Under the pieces are notes generated by a model. The model was not told where the DNA came from. It ran no database searches and saw only the letters and a list, made by a program, of their open reading frames with translations. Below, piece by piece: positions 11,901 to 26,900 of a stretch of 64,000 nucleotides of DNA. The position numbers and the translations under genes were made by a program. This DNA is from Pycnopodia helianthoides (lineage: Eukaryota > Echinodermata > Asteroidea > Forcipulatida > Asteriidae), in the NCBI GenBank assembly GCA_032158295.1, contig CM063249.1, forward strand, positions 17,610,416 through 17,674,415. The letters are read 5' to 3'. Position 1 is the stretch's first letter; the number at the start of each line of letters is the position of its first letter.

Positions 11901-14900
11901 CCACCATATACATAAACTGACAAACCTGTAGAATTTTGAGATCGATCGGCCATCTGGGTCACGAGAAAATAGTGAAAAACGATTACACATTTGCATGAAA
12001 TCATTTCAACAATGAATAAAACGCTACTGAGCGATAAACTCCATCGGAAAATTAAAGTTTATTCATTTCTCATCAAATATGGCATTTCAGACAGAAATAT
12101 TTCAAGGATGTTTTCTACTATCATCATCATTCGACCGTGTAAGTTAAATCTGTGATCAAAAAGTATATTTTACAAGTTTTTTTCTTACCAATTCTGTAAT
12201 GTTCCTTTAAATTAGCATAGCATAGAATATGCGTAAATGTAGTGCAGACCAAGCGCGATGAGTAACAAGCTAAATGAGCAGTGGGTGAATATCTCTGTCT
12301 GTACAGAAAGAAGAGACGGTATACACATTTGTGACAAAATCTTGCTGCAAAAATTACTGAGATCATTGACGCTTCTATTTTTCCGTAATAAAAATGGAAA
12401 TAGTTGATAATTTGTAGCTTTGCATGGTGTGGATCATAAGACAAATCATAGTAGTAAGCTAGCAACCATAGTAGAACTCTTTTGGGAGAAAATGTGTTTT
12501 CGCTCTGAGAAAATGATGATGGTGTTGGGTCTGGGTTCTTTTGAAGATGAACAGTGAAATGGTTGATGTTTGGCATTTTTTTTTCATTTATACCCTGGAT
12601 TTTGTGGAAACCAAGGTGTTTATTTAGTTACCAGGTTTTTCTGAGATATGAAAAGAAATCCCACGAAAGAAAGAAAATAAATTTTAAGAATGGTTGGAGA
12701 AGAATGTTATTTTACAAAAGTGTGTTTCCAAGAGGATTGATATATGTTTCAAGCCTGGAAGTACACGGCTGTCTTAGCCTCTGTTGCCCTGGTCTTGGAC
12801 CTTGGTGCCCCTTCAAAAGTTTCCCCATGTGCTTCCAATGTATTTCCAATGATGGAAGTGCCCTCTTGCAATGAATATCACCTTGCCCTTTCGAAAGTGA
12901 AAATCCTGGCCTGCTGTTTGTGTATCTTTAGCCGAGTGGAATGATCCATGTGATCTCCATCTAGTGGTGGGCACCAGCGCTGAAGTTAAAACAGTCTGAC
13001 GGGGAACAGTTGTGGAGTTCACAGAAACCGGTAGACAATTTTCATGGATGGTGTGTGATGCACATTTTTTTGAGAAGTGGGGGTAAAACTGCTCTCAGGA
13101 CCCAGGATTTAACCTTGCCCCCAGGGATTGAAGGTGGAATGTATCCACACTGGTTATATTATTTCAGGTTTGTTTGGAGACCAGTGGTGGCTTTAAAGGG
13201 CATGTGTGTTCAATATATATATATTTTGTTGTTTGGGGGGATGATCAACACGGACTTTATTCTTTGGAATTCAGCATCAGCGGAAAATCTCGTCCTCATC
13301 TGTACAAATAAGTCCATGCTGAAAGGTAATCCAAGAGTGTAGTTGGCGGTGTTGAAATTCGCGGGACCTGTGCTGAGCCCAGGTGAATTTTTTAAGTGGC
13401 CCAGAGATTTGGGTTTGATGATCAAAGACACATGTATTGGAATGTATTGTGGACGGGTTTTCAACTGAGAACCTTGCACACACTGGGTTAACTGATTTTT
13501 TTCGATCAGACAGGTTTCAGACACTGGTGGTTCATTCTCTGAATATTTCAAGGATGAACTTGTCAAAGAGAAATTTTTCTTAGAGAACTATGTACTTTTC
13601 CAAGGGTTTATTTTGTAACTGAGTCATTTTTTGTCACCCATCGAAAAAGCTTGAATTCAATTTGATTTGAATGACTGAATGAAAAAGAACAGTGAGCCGT
13701 TGAATCACTAAATAAATTGCTGTGAACTGGTGTGCATACATGTCTGCGACTGTCCAATGTCCCAGTCGTTCTTGTATACATAAGAAAAAGAATTCACACC
13801 ACCTCTTTGTAGACAAAAGGGATTTAAAAAAGCAGAACAGCCATGAGTTGAGGGAATCCATTGAAATCACACCCTGTGCCACCAGCACTATGATTAGATC
13901 ATCTCTGCCAAAAGCACTTACGTATTCATTGGAAGATAGTAGGAATAATGGTGAGGGAGGGGGGGGGGGTTCAATAGGCAATGTCTCAAGTACCATGGGT
14001 TTCTCAGTGTAGTACCCACTTCTGGATCCTCAGCGACCAGACCCTCTCCTTGCCCACAGCTAGCAAGGCACCCAGGCTGCCTCCAATGCTCAGGGGGCCA
14101 AGCCAGCTCTGTCTGCTACTCTAGGGTACTAGCCTGCTTCTAACAACACTCACATCATCACACAGGACACACCACACACACATCATATCTGTCTGCCAGT
14201 CCAGCCGGCCAGGAATGTGGCCTATCTGTTGGTTCGGAATGAAAAAATCAACTCCTCTGGGCCTGATAGGAGGAAGGTTAGGAAGTAAAGGGAGAGATGG
14301 GCCTCCTAGGAACAACACTTCTTGAGTTGCAAGGATTTCGTGTTTGGACGGGAATCCCGCAGGGGGACCACTGCACACTGTGGGTTATTGTGTATGGATA
14401 CAGTATACCCTTTCTTTACCTGCATTGAGCTTGTAGTTGTACTCGTCCCTCACTGTTTCTTTGAGTAATTCAATTGGCGGACGCCAGTTTTACCCTGATT
14501 TGAAGGAATACAGAACCAACTTGAGCATGCGAAGGGGGGAAAGAAAAAAAAAAGGCTCTTACAGAACACAAGCTGGAAATCTTTATTGAGAGGAAAGTAA
14601 TAATTCAGTCATATTTAATTTGATTTCCCTGCTTTTGGGGGGGTTTATGGTCTGCGGAACAGATCCCCTGCAGGGAGGGCCATGAGGTGCAGATAGGATT
14701 TCACTGTGGCTGTCAGCGCTTGATTGTTTCCAGACTTCAGAAAATGTTGTGTGTGTTCTTTTACATAAAATGCCCGCAGAACTACTCTGAAATTTGTTTT
14801 CTTCCTCTTCTTCTCTGCACTGTGGAGGCAATCTACATCATGAACGGACTCTCTTACAACTCTGTCTTCTCAGTGCTCAACCCTTGAAACAGTGACGGCA

Positions 14901-17900
14901 GTTTATTGTACAAATATTATACAAGACTCAAACTAGATGCCCTATACGTCTTGTACTTTGCACTTGTGCTAACTCCAGGCTGTTTTGACCAAAAAAATCA
15001 ACTCTTTTCTGGAGGTTGCTCGACTGATTGTGTTTTGGGTTGGGTTTTTTTAAACCTAGGTGTTTCTGAAGAGAAGAATTTAAAAAACCGTCAGTAGGGG
15101 CCTATATAATTTGATCATGGTGTGCAGCCTTGTTACTTTCCTACCATTCAAACCGATGTCCCCAAACCGAGGCTGGAGGAGAAATAGTCGGGTCCCTTTC
15201 CCTTGTAAACATTTCAATTTTTTAAGGGTTGTTGTACATGTAGGTTTTGAAGCTAAAGATAATTGGATGCATGCATTTGGACCCGATTTTGGATGTTTTT
15301 TTTTAATTTGTTTAATTCTTGAAATTGCCCTTTCAAAATGCTTTCCTTTATTCCCCTTTGTGTTTGATTTGATTTTAGTAGTTTTGCTCAGAAGGGGGGG
15401 GAACCTTTATTGTTGTGTCATGTGAAACGGAATTTTGGTTTTACACGCCATGCTGTGAAAGTAGTGCTTTCATCAGTGACCTGACGGTCGACAGGAGGGG
15501 AAAAACATCCAGTACTTTAGGGTTACAGTGTAACTTTACATCACAAGGTCTACGCTTGCGGTGTGTCTTGGTTGGCACGGAATCATTCACTTTGAATAGA
15601 CACACACCATAGTGGGTTTTTTTTTTCCGCTGGTCAAATGTCAGCGGGTGATAGGTGCCAAAGTTGACACGGTCACCAGCTGAGAGGCTGGTACTCTGAC
15701 ACCTTTCCAGACACACACATTTTCGCTTTTTTGGTTTTTTTTGTCAGGAAAACTGTTTGTGGGACTATACACGTATAGGCTGATTCTTGTATGGTACATG
15801 CACACACTGCATTACGAGGCTCCTGTGAGTTTACCGGCGGGAGGTGTATTGACGGGGCTTTTGTGGACACAAGCAAAACATTTGTACTAACATCTTCTCC
15901 TTTAATCCTTTCTGGATATATATTGTAGGTCACCTTATTGTACACCTCATCATGTACTCTTGCATTCTTGAATGCATTCTGGCATGGCTGCAGTACTCTA
16001 ACTAAAAAAAAACCAAACATCGCTGTCTTTCCAGCTTCTATTGTGAACTTGGCTAACTTTTCTAGCCTAGTGACTGACGGCAAGCTTTTCTTAAATCCTC
16101 CCGACTCTGGAGAACCCCCCCCCCTCCTATCTACTCCCCTCTCCTCCATGCCAGGGCGGGCACTAATAATATTAATGTCAATGCATTCTTCTTTCATGAG
16201 GTGGCCAGAGCTAATTCATTATAGGATTGAAAGAACTGCCTGCTGGATCTATAATTCCCCACAAAGGTAACCATCAGCATTCATTACACTCAGTGGTTAG
16301 ACAGGGTACCCACTATGCCCCGGCCCTCCTGGCTCCTATTGTGAATGTCGCAGAGCCCCACTTTGCCTTCTGCAAATGCTTTACTATCCCCAGTAAACAC
16401 TCAGAGGGTTTTCTTCTTTTTTTTTTTCAAAAGGGGGGGGGGGGGGTGTTGGCGCGCAAATTGCCTCCCAGTTGCAATCTTGGTGCATACAATGGCCCCT
16501 TCTACTCAAGCTTGAGCTATGAAAAGACAGCCGCTGGCCCCTTGGGTTTTTAGAAAAGCCGGTGTATGAGGGAGGAAAACCCGTAAGACAGTTGTTATTT
16601 GGTGGAGTAGGGGGGGACTTATTGGTGAGAAATGGGGGGGGGGAGAGTGTTGCACCACTCCAAAACAACTCGGGAATGATTGATGACCTGGCTCCAAAAA
16701 AAAAAGCGCTCTGGAGTAAATTGAATAAAAGGGGATTCTGGAGGAGACCGTTCTTATTAGTGCCGATTGTTCTCGGGGAGTGGAACTTTTTTACCCCCAT
16801 TGGAAGACTTTCTCTTTTGTGCCTTGCTGGAATATGAATCTGGGTCAACAATGCCAACTGATTTATCGGGTACAAAACAAAATTTCTATAATGTGTTTGT
16901 TGTCGGAATGGGACTTGCCTTGTTTCAGGGGCACCTATGGGAAATGAAGGCAAAAGGAGCAGTTGCAATAATTGGAAAACTTAGGGGGGGGGACTGAATG
17001 GGGGGGGGGCTTAACTGCACTGCCCCTATTCATTGCTAGGGATTGCCTGGGTCTCTCCTTAAAGCACAGTCTTTGTCAGCCACTGAGTGTGATTAGTCAT
17101 GGGTTGAATGGGGGGCCAGTGTGTTCCAACAATGCCGGAAATTGGCTCGCTTGAGAGTGAGAAAGCTTCGGCGACTTGACTGAAATTGGGAAAATTCCCG
17201 ACTCTGTTGCGTATGAATGGTCGGCGTTCTAGTTCAGCTCTTCCGAATTGACTCGCAGTCGGTTCTGAAAAAAAAAAAAATGAGGATAGGTAATTTTGCA
17301 CGGAACCCAGGCGTGACGAATTGAATAGATCAGCGTGGCGTGTGACGTTTCCATTGAAGAGTATAATTTTTGTGTTTAATGCATTGGCCTTGATTTGTTT
17401 GTCGTACGGGCATTAGCGCACTAAGCTTGCGCTCTATTTTTAACTGCCTACAACATGCGTAATCGGCGGAGCGGAACTGATACTGTAGTTTATATGTGAC
17501 CACTCAGCCATTCCAAATTACACCTGCTGGTAAATTTCTCTCCGCCACTTTGCGCGTCATGTCGAGGGAGGAAAAAAAGCGGCCGATGGATCTTACTAGC
17601 TAAAAAGCAAATTCATAAAACAGTGCTCTCCCTTCTTCGAAGTGGCCCCGCGGGCCAAATGCCAGTTTAAACACCGGGGAGGACCAGTCAAAATTCACTC
17701 TCAAGTGGTCCGGCTGGCTGGTTCAGTGTTGGAAAGCATCCCCCGTATCTTTTGAAGTAAGGACCAGTGAGAAAGCTGATGGACCGGTGAAATGACAAGC
17801 TAACTGGTCCTGCTGGCCAGTCACTAAAAAAAATAGGTTAAGGGCAATGTTTAGTAACAGATTTGATGAAGTTTGGCAAAATTAAGCAGCAGACATGGAC

Positions 17901-20900
17901 CGTGCTGTCTCGTAAAGTACAAATTGCATGATGGCTGAAACCTTCTGTGGTACAAACTGTTTGAAATTGTGAGAAATGTTTGATGCCAAAAAAAACAAAT
18001 TTGACGTCTTACTAGCCCATTTGAGTTAAAAATTTAACAAACCTTTTTAAGTTTTGCATCACTTGTCAAGTAACACATGTGTCTTCCCCCGTACACTTCA
18101 AGTAGCCAGTTTTGAGCCTAGCAGTCCTGGAATTTCATCTTTGAGAGGGCAAGGCCATTTTCACTTTGCAAAGGGCACTTCCATTGGGAAATCTTTATGT
18201 CTATGGGCAACTTTTGAAGGGGCACCAAGGCCAAGAGCAGGGCAACGGAGGCCGTGGCCTCCGTGTAATTCCAGGCCTGGCCTAGTGATGCAAAACGAAA
18301 AAGTTTAGCGTATCATTTTTTTTCCCTGATATTAGGGAGCGTCTCAAAAGTCCAAACGGGAGAAGCGTTTTAATCGGATCGTTTCAAAGTATTCCTGCCG
18401 GCGTACATTGAACATTTGGACCGCCGGAACAATACATTGGAACGTTCAAAAAGGCGAACAAGCATGTTTCTCAGTGGAGGATTGCTCCCATAGTTTGGCT
18501 TTATGCCGCTGTCTAGAGAGAGTGAAGTCACAAGAAAATAGTAATAGAAAAAACGGGGAAAAAACATGTTTTTACTGTTTTCAAAAATATGAAGAAAAGC
18601 ACTCCAAGCAAAGTTGTTTGAAAGGAAGGATTCCACCTCGACCATTTCTTTATACCATGTGTGTGAGTTGTGTGCAAATCGGAACATTATTCTATGAGTT
18701 TAAAATGTGCAAATTTGTGAGCATTATATTTACCTCGACCATTTCTTTATACCATGTGTGTGAGTTGTGTGCGAATCTGTGAACATTATTTTATGAGTTT
18801 AAAATGTGCAAATTTGTGAGCATTTATAAATTTACAATTACAATGATGTGCATGCCTTTTTTGAACTGGCTGGCATGGTGTGGCAAGCGAGCCGAGCTGT
18901 AAAACACTAAGGGATAAAAACTGCCTGGTGATTACTCCATGGACTGGTCCCTCCACACCAGGACTTGGTTTTTTCGTGGCTTTTTATTGGATAACTTACA
19001 TGTACTTAGACAATTTATTTGCTAAGTAAACTCTCAGCAGGGCACCAGTGACACTAGGACTGCATGACATTTTGGCTGGGAACCTACCAAGCAAGGAATT
19101 TTCTGTACTAAAACAACGTTTAACACATGACCAACTTAATACCAATTTGTTAAGGCGAGATTTTACATACTTTAACTACAATCTTGAGCTGATTTTTTTT
19201 GTTTACGTTTAAAGTCTGCAAAAAAGTAGATGTATCTCTCTCCCCCCCCCCCCAAACCCCTCTGCCAAAAATAGTCGACTTGAATTTCCAGTGCCCTTCC
19301 ACGTATTTGAATAACCTTGCTATTTGAACACCCAGGAAGTCCCAATTGTAAAATGTGATCGTGGGTAGCGAACTGGGGGTGAAACATTAGACGGCGGGTG
19401 ATTATTGGGGGAATGGGTATTGCGGCTTGGTTGGCCACCCATTTGTTGGGGTAGTGAAAGAGGCGCTGACTCTGAAGGTTGACTCCCGATTAAGCAATAA
19501 CTACTGTTGCAGTTTGATGTTGCTCTGTAAATACATTGGAGAAAAAAAAAAAATGGTAGCCAGGGGGATGAATCGCACACACAAGAATTTTAAAGTCTCC
19601 GCTTTGGTTTGGTAATTAAGCTTTGAATTTACTTCAGTTTTGACACCTGCAAGGTTAAACGAAGAAAGGTGGTTCCAGTGAGCTCCCTGTCATGTTTTTC
19701 TCTTTTTTTTCACCAATAAAGGGTGGTTTTATAGAGTTGCTTAAGCAGGAAACTATGCTAACTATGCTTAGCAATGTTCTGTTCAAAAGCAGAATTGAGC
19801 AGGATACCAGTCACAGATGGTATTGTACAGTGTGACATGGCATTTTGGCTGGTAACCCTATTCTGGTAAGCATTTATTTTGTTTTGCTTAGGTACTTTTG
19901 GTGCTTTGAAGCAGGCGTGTGAAAATGGGGATCAGATTGGCCCACCATCGCATTAGTTTGTGAAACCTTTGAACAGATTGTTCCTTTTTATCTATACTGT
20001 TGTTATGGTATTCTCACTACAAACTTAGTTATATCTTTCAGCAGTATACATGCCCCCCATCCCCCCTGTGTTCCAGATTGTCAGTTATCAAACTAAAATC
20101 CATAGCGCTGCCGCTCCACCACGAATCTTACAGCGCTACATTCTCATTTGTCATAACAGTCACATGGTACTTTTATTTTTTTTATATGGGACTTATGGGG
20201 GGTCTTTTTTGTGTTCAGAAGTTAGGGAGCAGCTTGCTTTGATCAAAAGAACAAACCCTCTACTTTCATCATCTGGTAGGTGTCAAGAGTTGATCCTAAA
20301 TCAAACCCCCCCCCCTCATGTCTGGAGTGGGGCCTATAGCTGGATTGTTTATGACCTAAACTGGTTCCCCCAATTTTATGTAAACCTCTTTTTCATACCC
20401 CTAGACACACCCCCCCCCCCCTCAGTAATTACTACCTTGTCCAGCAATAAATGTCCTTGGAGAGAATTGGTGCGCTAATAAATTTTATTGCTGGCTAGCT
20501 CTTCTCTTTTTTCACTGTGAATTTTTACAACTTTGTTTGGGCAATTATTATTCTTTTCTTTTTTTAATCATCATTTTTGTGGCATGGTTTTGGATTATTC
20601 CATTTTTTTAACCAAAGGGGTGGTGCTGTGGTATGGGTTACTTCTTTTCATAACAAAATTTATTATGATTTTTGTCTTCCGTTGTCAAAGGAGAGTAGTA
20701 AAATTTTCAATACTGTTCAAGGTTGAGTTGTTTAACTTCCACTGCTCACATTTTATTGTTCACTTATTTTTAATTCTCTTTAAAAAAAAAATTTTTTTTT
20801 TAAGGGCGTGAACAAAATTGGTAAGATCAAAAATATAATTGTTCCCATACTTGCACGCAATACATGGTCATAAAGATGGTCATGGTGGATAGCTTCTCAT

Positions 20901-23900
20901 GGAATATTTGTGCTTAAAATGCCGTAGTTTTGGGGAAATGAACAAAAAAACAATCAGTTTTGCTCTCTTGATTTCCAAACCTGATGTTTGAAAATAGTCC
21001 GGGGAAAAAAATGTAACAAGAGATTTTGTCACTAATTTCTGATGACCGATTGAGCTCAAACTTTCACAGGGTCGTTATTTCATGCACATGTTTGGTCATG
21101 TAAAGTGCGGATACCGGTCTTTGACAAGTACCAACCTTTTTCGTGTGCTGTTTAAAAATAAGATAACACTGATTAAACGATTTTTGTTATATATCCCTTG
21201 ACCCAGTTTATGTGCATGGAAAAATGTCATGGTGGCAATGCGTCGGAGGTGTTTATTTTGCACTCTATTTTCTGTTTTCTTGAGATATTCAAATTGATAG
21301 TTGTACTTAACCATGACTGATATAAGTTAATAAATGGACACCGTACGTTTCAATGCTGAAGTAAAGAGGACAAGAAAAAAGCCTATTTATAATAAAAAAA
21401 AAACAAGTAAATTATCAGAAACTGCGACACATTTCCGAAGTACTTGACACATTTAATAAGTTAATAGTTCAGGCAAAGTTTTTTTTTTTATGTCAAGAAA
21501 TCCAAGCCCAAGGTGTTTTAAAAAAAAAAAAACCTCCCTTCCCCAAGAAAATCCAAAGTCCACGGGCGGCGTAGTCCGCACTTCCCTCGCTACCGCTCAC
21601 GACAAAGCACGATGACGCAACCTCCTCCGAATTTATGTTCAGATGGTTCGGGCAATTACACTTCAAAAAAACATCCGTTCAAAAAAGTTTATCAAAAAAA
21701 GTACATGAAACCTTAAAAAAAAATTAACGATAATAACGATAAAACTGGATCTGGGGAAGACGGCAGACAAAAAAATAATAATCTAACAACTTTAGCATCT
21801 CCAAAGTCGACCTTTGATCATATTAGGGTTGACTGGTTTGCTTACCTACTGGGGGGGGGGGGGAGTTTCGCGGCATGGGTGATAAAGACTGTAGTCACTA
21901 CAAAGGGCCTTTAGTTGGGTACCGCGGCCTCTCTCTCTCGCTCTCTCGTAGACTTCAAGTGCTCGGACAGTCATTTATTTTCCCATTTTGAAAGATTCAT
22001 GGATGTAATAACTTTTTTTTATCTTTTACTTATTTCGTTGGTGTGGGTTTTTTTTTTTTTTTCCTTCTTTCTTTCTCTCTCTGACTGGATGGAATGGTAG
22101 TTTATTAGTTGTGATTTCCCTTTCCTTTTTTTTTTATTTGTGCATGCAATTTACAAAAATGGTGGGAACGAAGAATGAATCATGTTTGATTTGGGGGATC
22201 TGTGGATTTTCTGTGGCTACAAAAATCATATGAAAGCCTGAAATTTATATTACAGTTGCTGTGCTATGGTTCTCGAACCAATTATTTATTTTAATGCAGA
22301 GGTGACTTTGACAAAAATGGTGGGAAAGAGGAATGAATCATGTTTGGTTTGGGGGGATCTGTGGATTTTTGTGGCTACAAAAATCATATGAAAGCCTGAA
22401 ATTTGTATTACAGTTGCTGTGCTATGGTTTTTTGAACCAATTATTTATTTTATTGCAGAGGTGACTTTGACAAAAATGGTGGGAAAGAAGAATGAATCAT
22501 GTTTGTTTTTTGGGATCTGTGGATTTTCTGTGGCTGCAAAACTCATATGAAAGCCTGAAATTTGTATTACAGTTGCTGTGCTATGGTTTTTGAACCAATG
22601 AATTCTTTCATTGCAGAGGTGACTTTTTCTGAACGCATACATGTATCAACATTTTTTAGGTATTTCTGTATATATACAATATACTTATAAAAATGCATGC
22701 AGAATATAAAGATCTGCTGTTTTTTCTAGTTATGAAGACCTTTATTACGAATGTGATTCTCAAGCTTTGTTGGGGGGGGGGGGGGTTGCCACTGCGTAAG
22801 AAAATATTTTATGAAAGGTTATTTTTTCCTTTTTCATCAAAATTGCCTTACCGTGTTTCATTCCCAAACGATACGCAGCCACGCACTTTAGCTGCCATGC
22901 TCTGTCTAACTCCGGCGCAAGACGAAACAATCAAATAAACGGAGAAAATTAGCTGGGAGCATGTTCGGTAAATCAACAACTAAATCAAGTTCCATCCATC
23001 TTGAAAGATCATTTCTAAACATCCTGCATTCTTGGGATGCAGCTGCAACTCATTTCGCAGACGATAAAATTTGGCGTCGCCATGGCAACGGCACAATCAC
23101 ATTATCCCCAGTGGAGATGGAAGGAAGGATGCCCCTGAGCAAACAAGAGGAAGTACAAACAAAAATGCCCCCCCCCTTCCAGCCCCGCCTCCTCTCGCTC
23201 TCTTTCTCTCGCTCCGAGACTAAGGGACAGAAGTCATCAGACCCTGTTTGTTCTTACGGTTCAGTGATTTAGCATTAATTCATTTCATCGTTCATTGGCA
23301 ATTTCCAGTTTGTTGTGTGCGGTGATCTGGAACATGAGCACCTTTAAGAGCCACCAATCTACCGTTAACATTGTCTGCGGCCCTTTTTTTTAAACTGGCG
23401 TTGGGCCAGCAGGCCTCCTCTGTTCAAGGAGAAATTATACATTTGAGAGTTGAGGAAAGTTTGTTCACACCTGTATTTTTCCCGAAAGAAAAAAAAATTA
23501 ATAATAAAAAAATTATGGCGGTACTGCCAGGGGCTGTAAATATTAATGAAGCATCGCCCAATGATTATTACAAACCAAGGATAATGGAACTGGCCAATTG
23601 ATGAATCTAACAGGATCCAATGACATTCACACTGAACAACCCGTGTGTCAGGCTGGGAAATTGGGTTGCTCACTCAGTCGAGATTACTTGTAGAGGGTCA
23701 CCGGTTAAGAAAAAGTACAGCAATGTGTGCAGAGCGGTTGCGGGACCGGTCATCATCAGTTATTAAAAAAATAAAAATACGGCGGGATAGTGGTGTACGG
23801 TGAATTAATTTTTTCACTCTTCACCGTTGATGTGTTGTTGCACGGTGGGTGAAGATTCGCAGCCAGATAGGATGGGGGGCTTTGATGATCCAACCATAGT

Positions 23901-26900
23901 CCAGCATCATCTGTGCATTCTGGAGCAGAAGAGAAGAAGGGGGATCAGTTTGCATGTTCATCGTGATGGTCATCGCTTATATATTATGAGCAAAATATAA
24001 TCCGGAATGTTTTGCGTGGACTGGTGTTTTTTGTTCTTGCCGTGTGGACAAGAGTCCTGAGGTATACTTCTGTCGGAAATGCTCTGCGTCAAAATCCAAT
24101 CCTACGATCGTTGCCGGGCAAATTTATCAGCAAAATTATGGTCCCTTTTTTTTGCAACATGAGAGCTAATAACTATGCCTTTGTACTCTCCGGGGTTGTT
24201 CAGATTGGTAACCAGTTTGCGATAGCCTAATATGGAGTAATCGGTATCGGTTAACGTCAATGCATCTGCAAAAGCGTTTACCAAAGCGCATTAATTATTT
24301 GATGCCTTCTCAAAAAACGTAAAAGTCTTCAGGTTGAACAAAAAGGCAGGAAATTTGACCTAGATTCTAGACTTCCAAACTGCTACTAGGGCTCAATTTC
24401 AAAAAGTAGCTAAGCTAAGCACAGCAAAATTTTGCTCACCTGAATAAGGTTACCAGCCAAAATACTGTGTCACATGTACCATTTGTGACTGGTATCCTGC
24501 TCGTTTCTGCTTAGCAGAAAATTGGTAAGCAATATTTCCTGCTTATGAAATTGGGCCCAGCATACAGGTGTTAAGCACCAACAAAAATGCTGCACAGAAA
24601 GAAAAAAATTTCTTAAAGAGACAGGTTACCAGCCAAAATACCATATAATGTATATGTCGGTTGTGATTGGTTCCCTGCTTATTTTTGCTTTTGCTGAACA
24701 GCTTTATAAAAATTGGGCCCAGCATGCAAAGATTCAAAACCCTCCTCTCAAGGCTCTAGACGAGGAATTTGTAACAACCGAATCAAATCGCAATATAATT
24801 TTCAATAAGTCTCGTTGATCCGTTCTGAATTCTTTTCACCAGGAAAAAAGTGGGGGGGGGGGGGAGAGGAGGCCTCTGGTATTTCATCACTTTGCCAACT
24901 TTAGTGAAGTCATAAAAATAACAAATTATTTTTTTCCTGTTTGAATCTTGTCAAATTCTTGTCCAGAGTGCGGCCTTGTCACATCCAATTGATCAAGTGT
25001 AGTTGAGGATTGTCGGGCATAACTCTCCATTTACAGGCAGTCCGTCTCCCACCCACCCCCCCCCTCGGTAATTTGAATGGGGGAAAAAGGCAACTGCGTT
25101 TACATGGAACTCTTTTTCCTGAGTTTACTTTATCCAGAAAGGTGGATTGAGATCCAGCATTTTTTTTCTGACCATGATCAAGATCTGGTGTTGCATTTAC
25201 ACCAGTGCCTGATTCTAGCACTGATCCCACTTTTGATCACAGCTGTCACGCAAAAAACACAAGCAAAAAGCCCGCCATTCCTAGCAAAACCGGTAGTGAC
25301 CACATTGAATTGCGGTGTCTGATCCACCTTTGAGTTTACACTCGTTTCTGGAATCCACTTTGCCGGATCTGAGAGTTTACAAATGTACCGTAGTTTAAAT
25401 TTTACTGTTAAATAAGAAGGCAAAACAAAAATGGTTGGAGGATGTTTTACCCTGTTGGTCAGCCCTTTTGTTTCATAAAATTGTCCTACTTTTTTTCCAA
25501 GGGCCATCTATCATGCCTGCTTAAAGGCAAAGTGTACCTTTGGTTTTTTGGAACCGTTCAATTGTTTTAATCCTACATAAATGATGTAGACATGTACATT
25601 AAAAACTAACCTGTGAAAATTTCATTTTAAAAGGTGGTAGCATTTTTGAGATATCGCTGAAAATCTGGAGTGGTCATGTCCACGCAGGTAGAATAATCCA
25701 TAATTGGAATACTCAATCTGAGAAATGTTTCATGCGGAAACGTTTCTCAGATTTGAATCCTTTATTGTTTCTCAAAATGTTATACATTATCGACAGCTGC
25801 AGTGCTTTTTTACCAAGTAAGTTTTCACGGTCATTAATTGTTGGAGTAATTACCAAAGGTATACCCTCCCATTAAGACAAAAGCCAAGTAAAAAACACAT
25901 AGTGCAGTTTCTCCAGTAACCAAAACAACTTGGAATAAATTACAGTGCCATATTCTATTCAAATGTAAGAAGAAAAATGAGTTTGTTACCACTGTCAAAC
26001 TCATCAGGATTCAATCTTGGAAACTGTGCAGGGATGGCATTTATCTGCTTGTGTAACCTAGCGTACCTTACACCAAGGCTGACAAATAGCTGGCATGTTC
26101 AACTCCAATGGATCATAAATTTATTTCCATTCCCCACTAATAATGTACATGTTCACTTCGGTGGGGCTTATGTACTAAATGGATAGTGCAGATGTAGTCG
26201 GAACTCAGAAGGTCAGGCCTGGCTCTCAGTGATGGACGCATACAAAAATTGTCTGATTCACTAAGTCACATGTTTGTGGATGCTTTATAGCTGAGCTGAA
26301 AGTTTTGTCCGACATGTGTGATCTATTTATATCGAGGAGCGCAGTTGCCAGCACTTTCCAGGACATCTGCAGAATTGTTGCGGTTTTAACGCGCTTTAAA
26401 GGATCTGTGATGAATTTGAAAATGGAAAGAAACAGCCCGACACGGCTGGCCTTCCTGGTAAAAGTAGCCATCTGACAAATTGATAATTCTAGATTGTCTG
26501 TGGGTAAAGGCTTAAATGGAAATAGATTCTCCCAGTTTTCACCTCTCACTTTAAAAATACTTGTGAACCCCACCCCGCCTTGCAGTTGAAGGAAAAAGTA
26601 GAAATTATAAGGGAATTTTAGTCCTTTAAAGGCAGTGGACACTATTGGTAATTACTCAAAATAATTGTTAGCATAAAACCCTTACTTGGTAACGAGTAAT
26701 GGGGAGAGGTTGACAGTATAAAAAATTGTGAGAAACGGCTCCCTCTGAAGTGACATAGTTTTCGAGAAAGAAGTAATTTTCCACGAATTTGATTTCGTGA
26801 CCTCAGAATTAGATTTTGAGGTCTCAAAATCAACCATCTGAAAGCACACAACTTCGTGTGACAAGGGTGTTTTTTCTTTCATAGTTATCTCGCAACTTCG

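Noticed and set aside
15673..16197. Minus-strand open frame of 174 codons
   Set aside because: No recognisable domain, low-complexity stretches, overlaps C-rich intronic DNA and has no splice-site or start support.
16384..16968. Minus-strand open frame of 194 codons
   Set aside because: Its openness comes from G/C homopolymers (PPPP and KKK runs); composition is not protein-like and nothing is recognisable.
17640..17830. Possible fifth E-type element (GGCCCCGCGGGCCAAAT, GGACCAGT repeats)
   Set aside because: Only a loose resemblance in theme; no matching ends or continuous similarity to the E copies.
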